Source of the DNA: Pseudomonas sp. UBA4617
GTDB lineage: Bacteria > Pseudomonadota > Gammaproteobacteria > Pseudomonadales > Pseudomonadaceae
Reading direction: 5' to 3'
Assembly (NCBI RefSeq): GCF_002386445.1
Contig: NZ_DGIR01000034.1
Span: 41,135 to 105,134 of the forward strand
Length of the DNA: 64,000 bases
The notes under the pieces were generated by a model that worked only from the letters and a program-made list of their open reading frames with translations, did not search any database and had not been told where the DNA came from. Numbering within the stretch: position 1 is the first letter of the stretch; each line of letters begins with the position of its first letter. Below, in pieces: positions 9,410-16,236 of the stretch. A program made the position numbers and the translations under genes.

Positions 9410-9808
9410 ATGAAACCGCTGAAAGCTCGCGCAACCGTTATTTGCCGCCACGCCAAGCACGCCCATAAATGGCTCTGGGTCAGGAAACCCAAGGCAGCGT
9501 GGACCCTGCCGGGCGGCAAGGTCGAACCGGGGGAAACGCCGCTACAGGCTGCCGAGCGCGAGCTGCTGGAAGAAACCGGCTTGCAGGCGCAGAGCTTGAC
9601 CCTTTTGATGCGCCATGAAACCCCAGAACGCGTGCATTACGTATTCGAAGCCGAATTCGCCGACGCGCCGCACCCCACCGCCCAACGCGAAATCGCCGAC
9701 TGTTGCTTCGCCCATATTGACCGGGTGCCGGTGCTCAAGGATGAGATCAGACTGCTGATCCGCTCGTTGCTGGCATGTGACCAGGCGACCGCCGCTTCCA
9801 TTCGCTAG
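9410..9808 (+). CDS. Nudix hydrolase
   Basis: A 132-residue Nudix-family pyrophosphohydrolase. The Nudix box is complete: GGKVEPGETPLQAAEREL followed by LEETGL, fitting G-x5-E-x7-REU-x-EE-x-G-U. The box is about residues 37-60, preceded by a TLPGG strand. ATG 9410 is chosen over GTG 9404 because GAGGAG ends six bases before it. A CTATAGG hexamer ~25 bp upstream could be an RpoS-type -10. The gene stands alone between the hybrid kinase and the convergent ClpP-like gene. The substrate cannot be told; it is not an obvious MutT or RppH. Confidence 0.87.
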   Translation: MKPLKARATVICRHAKHAHKWLWVRKPKAAWTLPGGKVEPGETPLQAAERELLEETGLQAQSLTLLMRHETPERVHYVFEAEFADAPHPTAQREIADCCFAHIDRVPVLKDEIRLLIRSLLACDQATAASIR

Positions 9809-9832
9809 CACCTGGCACCGGCCTGGGCATGC

Positions 9833-10384
9833 TCAGGCGTGCACGCTCCACTGGCAGGCATCCGCCCCGATCGGCAATTCATCGATGGCGTGAATCATGC
9901 CGCTCTCCAGCGCCTCCTGCGGGCCCAGAATTCGTGGGTACGCCATCAGGTAGCGCGGCACGTCCAGCACCTCGCTGCTGCCCTCGGTACGCTCGGCGAC
10001 AATCTGCGCATAAAGACGCAGGTCGTAATCCAGGCTCATGGCGTATTCGGCCATGCGCGAATGGTCCACCGAACCGTGCAGTGTCCAGTGGAACGGGTGG
10101 AACAGGAACTTGCTATGGGCGCAGGCAGTGCGGTGTTCGCCCGCCAGGAACAAGATGTTGCCCATCGACTCCACGGTTCCCAGGTTGTGCGTGTGCAGCG
10201 GGATCGGCAGCCCGCGCAGGAAATTGTACAAGGTGAAGCCATAGCTGCATTCACCGCCCATGGTGGCGATGTTCAGCTGCAACAGCTCGGCGCCCTGTTG
10301 CAGGGCTTTCGCACACGTGCTGATGAGGTTGCCGCAGGTGGAGGAGTTGATCGGGCCGGTAAAGTGAATGATGTGTCTGGGCAT
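9833..10384 (-). CDS. ClpP-like serine protease
   Basis: A 183-residue protein of the ClpP/crotonase-fold serine protease family. The central stretch VESMGNILFLAG corresponds to the ClpP ASMG nucleophile turn, and KFLFHPFHW ~20 residues later supplies the catalytic His. The oxyanion region (IATMGGECSYGFTLYNFL) is recognisable. It is shorter than housekeeping ClpP (about 200-215) and has no neighbouring clpX. GGAGG precedes the ATG at ideal spacing. It lies 50 bp downstream of the iron-permease-like gene on the same strand, so the two are probably co-transcribed. It could be a dedicated protease for a membrane partner or a ClpP paralogue. The fold is confident, the role is not. Confidence 0.8.
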   Translation of the reverse strand: MPRHIIHFTGPINSSTCGNLISTCAKALQQGAELLQLNIATMGGECSYGFTLYNFLRGLPIPLHTHNLGTVESMGNILFLAGEHRTACAHSKFLFHPFHWTLHGSVDHSRMAEYAMSLDYDLRLYAQIVAERTEGSSEVLDVPRYLMAYPRILGPQEALESGMIHAIDELPIGADACQWSVHA

Positions 10385-10434
10385 GCTTGCCTCCAGGAGT
10401 TAACGGTATTCATTCCAGTGAAATGGGCAGGCCG

Positions 10435-10821
10435 TCAGTCTGCGGGCGGGTCGTGTCGCTGGTCGCGGCCCTCTTCGCGCTCGCCCATGCGTTGGTATTG
10501 CTTGCGCAGTGCGTGCAGTTCGGCGGGATCCATGTCTTCCAGGTCGAGCAGCGCCTTGTGCGCGCGTCTGGTCGTGCGCAGCAGTTCGTCAATCTTGATG
10601 TGCAGCTCATCGTTGTCGCGGTTTTGCGTGTTCTGGATGAGGAACACCATCAGGAACGTGATGATGGTGGTCGACGTGTTGATGACCAGCTGCCAGGTGT
10701 CGTTGTAGTCGAACAGCGGCCCGGTCAGGGCCCAGGCCATTATCAGCAACAGGGCAATGGCGAAACTCAGCGGGCGGCCGGTCCAGTTCGCCAGCCATTG
10801 CGCGAAACGGTCGAATTTCAT
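10435..10821 (-). CDS. Low-affinity iron permease family small membrane protein
   Basis: A 128-residue inner-membrane protein with two hydrophobic segments (~18-36 and ~45-62) joined by a short polar turn (TGPLFDYNDTWQ), then an amphipathic cytoplasmic tail (QNTQNRDNDELHIKIDELL). This pattern is typical of the bacterial 'low affinity iron permease' family, named from fungal Fet4. The bacterial members have no proven transport activity. Met at 10821 (MKFDRFAQW) is chosen because the longer frame begins in promoter-like sequence. It is the first gene of a probable two-gene unit with the ClpP-like protease and is divergent from the DUF72 operon. Confidence 0.78.
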   Translation of the reverse strand: MKFDRFAQWLANWTGRPLSFAIALLLIMAWALTGPLFDYNDTWQLVINTSTTIITFLMVFLIQNTQNRDNDELHIKIDELLRTTRRAHKALLDLEDMDPAELHALRKQYQRMGEREEGRDQRHDPPAD

Positions 10822-11013
10822 GGCATCGCTCCTCACCGTAACCACAGCTGTGGCAGCGTGCGCCACCTTCAGGCTGCTAAAGGGTGGAATCGCAAGGGGC
10901 GGCAAAGTTCAATCCCGGCGCTGGATACACCGCCGATCGATCCTGCTTGAACCCTCGTGCAACTGCGCCGGTCGCAATTGATGAACCGGTGCAACGAGCA
11001 ATAAGGAGGCAGC

Positions 11014-11931
11014 GTGAGCGAAGTGCGCATTGGCATTTCAGGATGGCGCTACGGCCCCTGGCGAAAGGATTTCTACCCCAAGGGCTTACCCCAGGACGAC
11101 GAGCTGGCGTTTGCTTCACGGGCGGTCAATACCATCGAAATCAACGGGTCGTTCTATAGCCTGCAGACACCAGAGCGCTATCGCAGCTGGGCCCAGGCCA
11201 CCCCGGATGATTTCGTTTTCGCGGTCAAGGCGCCCCGCTACATCACCCATATACGGCGCCTGAAGAACATCGAACAGCCAATGGCCAACTTCTTCGCTTC
11301 CGGGCCCTTGCTGCTCGGGGACAAGCTGGGGCCGTTCCTGTGGCAGTTTCCGCCCAGCATGAAATTCGATGAGGCGCTGTTCCAGGCGTTCCTGCAGCTT
11401 CTTCCGCGTGACCGCGCCGCGGCGCGGCGCTGTGCCGAGGGGTGTGCCGAGCGCCTGCAGGGCAACGGCGGCACTGCCATCGAAGGCAATCAGCGCCTGC
11501 GCCATGCGGTGGAAATACGCCATGAGAGCTTCTTGTGTGAAGCCTTCGTCAAGCTCCTGCGCAAACATCAGGTGGCCCTGGTCGTCGCCGACAGCGCCGG
11601 TAAATGGCCCTATGTGGAAGACGTGACGGCCGACTTCGTCTACATGCGCCTGCATGGCGACGTAGAGTTGTACAGCAGCGGCTATACCTCGCGGGCACTG
11701 CGACGCTGGAAAGAGCGCATCCTGCTCTGGAGCGAAGGCCACCAGGCCGACGACGCCGAGCTGATCGTGCCAGGGCCGCCACCTGGTGCCGCGACACGTG
11801 ACGTCTATTGCTACTTCGACAATGACCAGAAAGTCCATGCCCCCTACGACGCCCGGCGCCTGCTGGAAAAACTGCACCTGGATCACCACTTGATGACCGA
11901 ACCCGGTGTGGAACCCGAGGTGGACCTGTGA
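11014..11931 (+). CDS. DUF72 (YecE-like) TIM-barrel protein
   Basis: A 305-residue DUF72 protein. It starts at GTG 11014 with AAGGAGG 5 bases upstream. Diagnostic stretches are the N-terminal GISGWRYGPWRKDFYP, EINGSFYSLQ, FVFAVKAPRYITH, WQFPPSMKFD and YMRLHGD followed by YSSGY. The family adopts a TIM-barrel-like fold and its biochemical role is unestablished. It is the first gene of a run in which each next gene overlaps the last by 1-4 bases (DUF72, ybhP-like, clsB, ybhN). This implies translational coupling and possibly a shared role with phospholipid synthesis. Confidence 0.88.
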   Translation: MSEVRIGISGWRYGPWRKDFYPKGLPQDDELAFASRAVNTIEINGSFYSLQTPERYRSWAQATPDDFVFAVKAPRYITHIRRLKNIEQPMANFFASGPLLLGDKLGPFLWQFPPSMKFDEALFQAFLQLLPRDRAAARRCAEGCAERLQGNGGTAIEGNQRLRHAVEIRHESFLCEAFVKLLRKHQVALVVADSAGKWPYVEDVTADFVYMRLHGDVELYSSGYTSRALRRWKERILLWSEGHQADDAELIVPGPPPGAATRDVYCYFDNDQKVHAPYDARRLLEKLHLDHHLMTEPGVEPEVDL

Positions 11932-12713
11932 ACAAGACCTTGCCCACGCCCCGTTGCATCATCGACAAGATCACTGCCGTGCACCGGCTGAACGTGCTCA
12001 CCCTCAACGTGCACAAGGGTTTCACCTTCTTCAACCGGCGCTTCATCCTGCCGGAACTGCGCGAGGCCGTCCGCGCCACCGGCGCCGACCTGGTATTCCT
12101 GCAGGAAGTGCATGGCAGCCACCAGCAGCATGCCGTGCGCCACCCGGAATGGCCGGACACGCCACAGTACGAATTCCTGGCCGACAGCATGTGGCCGCAG
12201 TTCGCGTATGGGCGCAACGCCGTGTATCCCCACGGCGACCATGGCAATGCCCTGCTCTCGAAGTTTCCCATCACCCGGTTCGACAACCTGGACGTTTCTG
12301 TCCACGGCAACGAACAACGCGGCCTGTTGCACTGTCAACTGGAGGTGCCCGGCCATGAGCAGGTGCATGCCGTATGCGTGCACCTTGGCCTGCGCGAGGC
12401 CCATCGACAAAGCCAGGTGAAGCTGCTGCTCGAGTTGCTGGACCGCTTGCCGGCCTACGCGCCGGTGATCATTGCCGGTGATTTCAATGACTGGCGGCTC
12501 AAGGCCGATGCGGTGCTTTCGCAGCGCCTGGTCGAGGCCTTTGGCGAGCGGTTCGGTACCCCCGCCCGCAGTTTCCCTGCGCGCATGCCGCTGTTGCGGC
12601 TGGACCGCATCTACCTGCGCAACGCCATGCCCGGCAAGGCGCAAGTGTTGTCCAACTATCCGTGGTCGCACCTGTCCGATCACGCCCCTCTGGCTGCGGA
12701 GATCACGCTGTGA
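11928..12713 (+). CDS. ybhP: Endonuclease/exonuclease/phosphatase family protein (YbhP-like)
   Basis: A 261-residue metal-dependent hydrolase of the EEP superfamily. Conserved blocks are LNVHKGF (metal-binding Asn), FLQEVHG (catalytic Glu), VHLGLRE, IIAGDFNDWR (Asp/Asn) and the terminal SDHAPLAAEI (Asp-His pair). It begins at GTG 11928 inside a GTGA overlap with the DUF72 stop. The gene order ybhP-clsB-ybhN is the same as E. coli ybhPON, which supports the symbol. Substrate unknown; a phosphodiester such as a phospholipid headgroup would fit the context, but that is inference. Confidence 0.85.
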   Translation: MNKTLPTPRCIIDKITAVHRLNVLTLNVHKGFTFFNRRFILPELREAVRATGADLVFLQEVHGSHQQHAVRHPEWPDTPQYEFLADSMWPQFAYGRNAVYPHGDHGNALLSKFPITRFDNLDVSVHGNEQRGLLHCQLEVPGHEQVHAVCVHLGLREAHRQSQVKLLLELLDRLPAYAPVIIAGDFNDWRLKADAVLSQRLVEAFGERFGTPARSFPARMPLLRLDRIYLRNAMPGKAQVLSNYPWSHLSDHAPLAAEITL

Positions 12714-13912
12714 AACGACCCTGGGTGGATGGCAACAGCGTAGAGCTGTTGATCAATGGCGAGGCGTTCTACCCCCGCGTATTCGAGGCCATCGGCCAGG
12801 CGCGCGAGGAGGTCCTGCTGGAAACCTTCATCATCTTCGATGACAAGGTCGGCCAACAGCTGCAACGGGTACTGATCGATGCGGCACGCCGCGGCGTGCG
12901 GGTGGAGGTGGTAGCCGACGGATACGGTACCGCAGACCTGCCAGCCAGCTTCATTGCGGCGATGACCGATGCCGGGGTGAGCTTTCACCTGTTCGACCCG
13001 CAGCCACGCCTGGTGGGCATGCGCACCAACCTGTTCCGGCGCCTGCACCGCAAGATCGTGGTCATCGACGGCGAACGGGCGTTTATCGGCGGTATCAACT
13101 ATAGCGCAGATCATCTGGGCGATTTCGGGCCCATGGCCAAGCAGGACTATGCCGTGGAAGTCACCGGCCCGGTGGTGGCGCAGGTGCATGCCGTCAGCCG
13201 TCGCCTGATGTCGCCTGTGCTCGAACCGCCCAGCGAGGTACGCCCGGTCACCGCGCCGACTGGCGACATCACTGCCGTGCTCGTCGAGCGTGACAACGGC
13301 CAGCGCAGCACCGCCATCGAAGCGTATTACCTGGAAGCCTTGCGCAATGCCCGTAAACGCGTAATGGTGGCCAATGCCTACTTCTTCCCCGGTTATCGGC
13401 TATTGCGCGAGCTGCGCAATGCCGCCCGGCGCGGTGTCGAGGTTACCCTGATCCTGCAGGGCCAGCCGGACATGCGCTGGGTCCGGGCGCTTTCCCGGCT
13501 GCTGTACAACTACTTGCTGCGCGACGGTGTGCGCATTCACGAGTACTGCGAAAGGCCCCTGCACGGCAAGGTTGCCCTGGTGGACGATGAGTGGTCGACA
13601 GTCGGCTCGAGCAACCTCGACCCGTTGAGCCTGGCCTTCAACCTCGAAGCCAACCTGTTCATTCGCGACCGCCGCTTCAACCAGCAACTGCACCAGCACC
13701 TGAGTTCGCTGGCCAACCAGCAATGCAAGCCGGTGACACTCGAGCGCATGGTTCGCGGCTATTGGTGGCGGGCACCGCTGATATTCCTGTGCTTCCACGT
13801 GATCCGCCAGTTCCCGCGCATCGCCGGCTGGTTGCCTGCCCACCGCAAGCGCCTGAAATCGTTGCAGCCGGAGGTAGAGACGCAAGGCAACCTGCACGAG
13901 GGCAACACCTGA
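12710..13912 (+). CDS. clsB: Cardiolipin synthase B (phospholipase D superfamily)
   Basis: A 400-residue phospholipase-D-type enzyme with two HKD motifs: LHRKIVVIDG (~residues 112-121) followed by FIGGINY, and LHGKVALVD (~284-293) followed by VGSSNLD. It is expected to transfer a phosphatidyl group to make cardiolipin at the inner membrane. There is no N-terminal membrane anchor, as for E. coli ClsB and unlike ClsA. The GTG start at 12710 overlaps the preceding stop as GTGA. Length and position between the YbhP-like and YbhN-like proteins match E. coli ClsB (YbhO). Strong family call; the exact acceptor lipid is not visible. Confidence 0.92.
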   Translation: MKRPWVDGNSVELLINGEAFYPRVFEAIGQAREEVLLETFIIFDDKVGQQLQRVLIDAARRGVRVEVVADGYGTADLPASFIAAMTDAGVSFHLFDPQPRLVGMRTNLFRRLHRKIVVIDGERAFIGGINYSADHLGDFGPMAKQDYAVEVTGPVVAQVHAVSRRLMSPVLEPPSEVRPVTAPTGDITAVLVERDNGQRSTAIEAYYLEALRNARKRVMVANAYFFPGYRLLRELRNAARRGVEVTLILQGQPDMRWVRALSRLLYNYLLRDGVRIHEYCERPLHGKVALVDDEWSTVGSSNLDPLSLAFNLEANLFIRDRRFNQQLHQHLSSLANQQCKPVTLERMVRGYWWRAPLIFLCFHVIRQFPRIAGWLPAHRKRLKSLQPEVETQGNLHEGNT

Positions 13913-14859
13913 TGGAGCGCAAGCGTTGGCAAACCTGGGCAAAGCGCCTGTTCACCCTGCTGTTCCTGGTTCTCATCCCGGTGCTGCTGTTCACCTTGGC
14001 ACGCAACCTGGACTGGAACGAAGTGCGGCAGTCCTTGCTCGCCTACAAGCCTGGCAGCCTGGCGATCGGGCTGGCAATGGCGCTGTGCAGCTTCCTGATC
14101 TTTGCCAGCTACGACCTGCTGGCCCGCACCTATACCGGCCATAACCTGCCCGCGCGGCAGGTGCTACCGGTGGCCTTCGTGTGTTATGCCTTCAACCTCA
14201 ATTTCACCACCTGGGTCGGCGGCGTGGCTTTGCGCTACCGGCTTTACAGTCGCCTCGGGCTGGACACGCCAACCATCACGCGCATTCTCACCCTCGGCCT
14301 GCTGACCAACTGGATGGGCTACATGCTGCTTGCCGGCGGTGTGTTCGCCTTGCGCCTGGTGGAGCTGCCGTCCAATTGGCCGGTCGGCACAGGCGGGCTG
14401 CAACTGATTGGCTTCCTGTTGCTGGCCATCACCGTCACCTACCTGCTGGCCTGTGGCATGGCCAAAAAGCGTACCTGGCAATGGCGCGACCATGAACTGA
14501 CCTTGCCTTCCCTGCGCCTGGCGTCATGCCAGGTGGCGCTTGGAGCCAGCAACTGGGCGGTGATGGCGTTGCTGATCGACTGGCTATTGCCTGAACAGGC
14601 GTTCTACCCGGCGGTGCTTGGCGTACTGCTGATCAGTTGCGTGGCGGGCGTGGTGGCGCACATCCCGGCCGGGCTGGGTGTGCTGGAGACGGTTTTCCTC
14701 GGCTTGCTGCACGGCCAGTTCGGCCAAGGCAGCCTGGTGGCGGCCCTGCTGGCGTACCGTACGCTGTATTACTTGATCCCGCTGGTGTTGGCGGTGATGA
14801 CCTACCTGATACTGGAAAAACGCGCCAAGGCCATGCGCCGGCGCGAAAAAACGGCTTGA
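13912..14859 (+). CDS. ybhN: YbhN/UPF0104 family membrane protein
   Basis: A 315-residue inner-membrane protein with about eight hydrophobic segments, of the lysylphosphatidylglycerol synthase transmembrane (UPF0104/YbhN) family. Typical motifs are NFTTWVGGVALRYRLYSRLG in the first third and GVLETVFLGLLHGQ with AYRTLYYLIPL near the end. It has no C-terminal aminoacyltransferase domain, so it is the transporter/flippase-like half only. ATG 13912 overlaps the clsB stop (TGATG). It ends in a short basic cytoplasmic tail. In E. coli the neighbour of ClsB has the same fold; a function in lipid handling is inferred from this operon. Confidence 0.88.
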   Translation: MERKRWQTWAKRLFTLLFLVLIPVLLFTLARNLDWNEVRQSLLAYKPGSLAIGLAMALCSFLIFASYDLLARTYTGHNLPARQVLPVAFVCYAFNLNFTTWVGGVALRYRLYSRLGLDTPTITRILTLGLLTNWMGYMLLAGGVFALRLVELPSNWPVGTGGLQLIGFLLLAITVTYLLACGMAKKRTWQWRDHELTLPSLRLASCQVALGASNWAVMALLIDWLLPEQAFYPAVLGVLLISCVAGVVAHIPAGLGVLETVFLGLLHGQFGQGSLVAALLAYRTLYYLIPLVLAVMTYLILEKRAKAMRRREKTA

Positions 14860-14892
14860 ATATCGACAACGGCCCAAGGCCGGGAGGTGATC

Positions 14893-15321
14893 ATGCGAAT
14901 TGCCTTGGTGACACTGATGCTCATGAGTCTGGTCAGTGGCAAGGTGCTGGCCGAAGCCTGCGATGTAATGACCCGCTCATCCAGCGCAGCGGTGCGGCCA
15001 GTGGAGCAGCACACCTGCTACACCTACGGCAATATGCCGCCTGAAGCGATCAACTGGTCCTGCAGCAACCAGAACAAGGACATGCTCAGTACGGAGAAGC
15101 GCAAAGTGGCGCGCTGCGCCGACGGCAGCGTGGGCAGCTGCATTGCCCCGCTGACCCAGGAAGCCTTGGCCAACCCCAAGGCCGCGGGGAATGACCAGCC
15201 TTCCACCCGCCCGACCTTGCCCAAGGATGCCCGGGTGGTGACCTACTACTATGACACGCCTAGCCTGGGCCAGGCGCGGACGGACTGCGAGCGCAGCAAT
15301 GGTATCTGGCAGACCCATTGA
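14893..15321 (+). CDS. Small secreted cysteine-containing protein
   Basis: A 142-residue exported protein. A clear signal peptide (MRIALVTLMLMSLVSGKVLA, cleavage after LAEA or VLA) is followed by a mature chain with seven cysteines, consistent with disulfides in the periplasm. I do not recognise a named family. ATG 14893 is favoured over GTG 14887 because GGGAGG at 14882-14887 is at correct spacing. It starts 33 bp after ybhN and is likely the last gene of that operon; two strong inverted repeats follow its stop. Confidence 0.72.
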   Translation: MRIALVTLMLMSLVSGKVLAEACDVMTRSSSAAVRPVEQHTCYTYGNMPPEAINWSCSNQNKDMLSTEKRKVARCADGSVGSCIAPLTQEALANPKAAGNDQPSTRPTLPKDARVVTYYYDTPSLGQARTDCERSNGIWQTH

Positions 15322-15331
15322 AGCCACTAGC

Positions 15332-15369
15332 GGGCTGCTTGCAGCCCTTCGCGGGCGCACCCGCGAAGG
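15332..15369. repeat. Two adjacent hairpins, REP-like / bidirectional terminator
   Basis: The first inverted repeat is GGGCTGC-TT-GCAGCCC (15332-15347). The second is CCTTCGCGGG-CGCA-CCCGCGAAGG (15346-15369). They share bases and lie between convergent genes. The second resembles the core of P. putida REP elements (TTCGCGGG...CCCGC). There is no T run, so any termination would depend on the stem. Confidence 0.65.
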
Positions 15370-15399
15370 AGCGGCAAACGGCCCTTTCAACGGCGCTCA

Positions 15400-15624
15400 T
15401 CACGGCGAGATCGGATCACTCGCCGGGAAGGTTTCATCCAGCGCATTGTCGACATTGCTTTCGTTCGGCTGCGCTACCTGGGCGCAGTTGCAGCCCGGCA
15501 TGCGGCAGGGTTCGCCGTTGCGATGCCCGGTAGCACAGGCCTCACAGCAGTAAGCCTTGCCATCCTGGGGCGCGGCATCGACGGTGCAGGTACATTCCTG
15601 GCAGGCACAACGTAATTCATTCAT
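15400..15624 (-). CDS. Bacterial metallothionein
   Basis: A 74-residue Pseudomonas-type metallothionein (BmtA/SmtA family) that binds Zn or Cd in the cytoplasm. Ten cysteines lie in the first 47 residues (positions 6, 8, 11, 13, 26, 27, 30, 40, 45, 47), with His34 as a likely extra ligand. The spacing CxCxxCxC ... CCxxC ... CxxxxCxC is diagnostic. A cysteine-free tail of ~27 residues, ending ALDETFPASDPIS, is unlike the short cyanobacterial SmtA but occurs in Pseudomonas members. The ATG overlaps the stop of the upstream acidic protein by four bases (ATGA), so the two are translationally coupled. Confidence 0.9.
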   Translation of the reverse strand: MNELRCACQECTCTVDAAPQDGKAYCCEACATGHRNGEPCRMPGCNCAQVAQPNESNVDNALDETFPASDPISP

Positions 15625-16085
15625 GGCTTGCCCTCCTCGTCTTCATCGATCACGTCGTCGGTCCACGGTTCGCCATCCAGCGGCGCGGAGCGGGCCAGCT
15701 CGGCCTCATCGAGACCGATACCGCCGCCGATCTCGTCGGCGTCAACGTGGCGCAGGGACTTGTCCGCCGGGCCGCCATGGCCAGGTTCGTACGGGTCACG
15801 TGCGCCCGACTCGTCGAACAGGGTATCCGGGCTGAGGTCGTCGTAGCTGACATTGTCTTCGTGCAAACTGTCGCCCAGCGTCTCGCCACCCGTCATGCCG
15901 CTTTGCGCAACGCGGCGGGCCGGGAATTCGTGGGCGACTTCCTGCGGCGGGCGCTCATCACCCGCCCGTCCTTCGCGGTCGTCGAGGCGATCATTGAAGT
16001 CCAGCTCATGCACGCTGCCCATGCGGTCTTCGGTATCGTCGATCTCGGTCGGCGTGTAGGGTTTGGGGTCTTCAGGTCTGGACAT
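15621..16085 (-). CDS. Acidic 'HPr-related' protein of unknown function
   Basis: A 154-residue, strongly acidic, hydrophilic protein (many Asp/Glu and Gly; no membrane segment) opening MSRPEDPKPYTPTEIDDTEDR. Pseudomonas genomes commonly label homologues 'phosphotransferase system, HPr-related protein', but I see no HPr active-site histidine motif, so that label should not be taken as function. GGAGGGAGAC lies before the ATG. It overlaps the metallothionein by four bases and is divergent from ligD. The low complexity suggests disorder. Its fixed pairing with a metallothionein is the best clue to its role. Confidence 0.72.
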   Translation of the reverse strand: MSRPEDPKPYTPTEIDDTEDRMGSVHELDFNDRLDDREGRAGDERPPQEVAHEFPARRVAQSGMTGGETLGDSLHEDNVSYDDLSPDTLFDESGARDPYEPGHGGPADKSLRHVDADEIGGGIGLDEAELARSAPLDGEPWTDDVIDEDEEGKP

Positions 16086-16236
16086 GGATTGTCTCCCTCC
16101 GTTGGCTTACTCATGGTCGACTACGCCAGGCGCCGGAAGATTCAGAGTTTCTTGCAAAACTGCAGCGGCTTTTTTGAACTCCCGCTGCCCCGGCTGCCTC
16201 CCAACGATAAGACAGCGAATCGCCCCGGAGCCTGCC

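Noticed and set aside
15621..16085. Function as an HPr phosphocarrier
   Set aside because: The common label was not adopted: there is no HPr active-site His motif and the protein is longer and very acidic.
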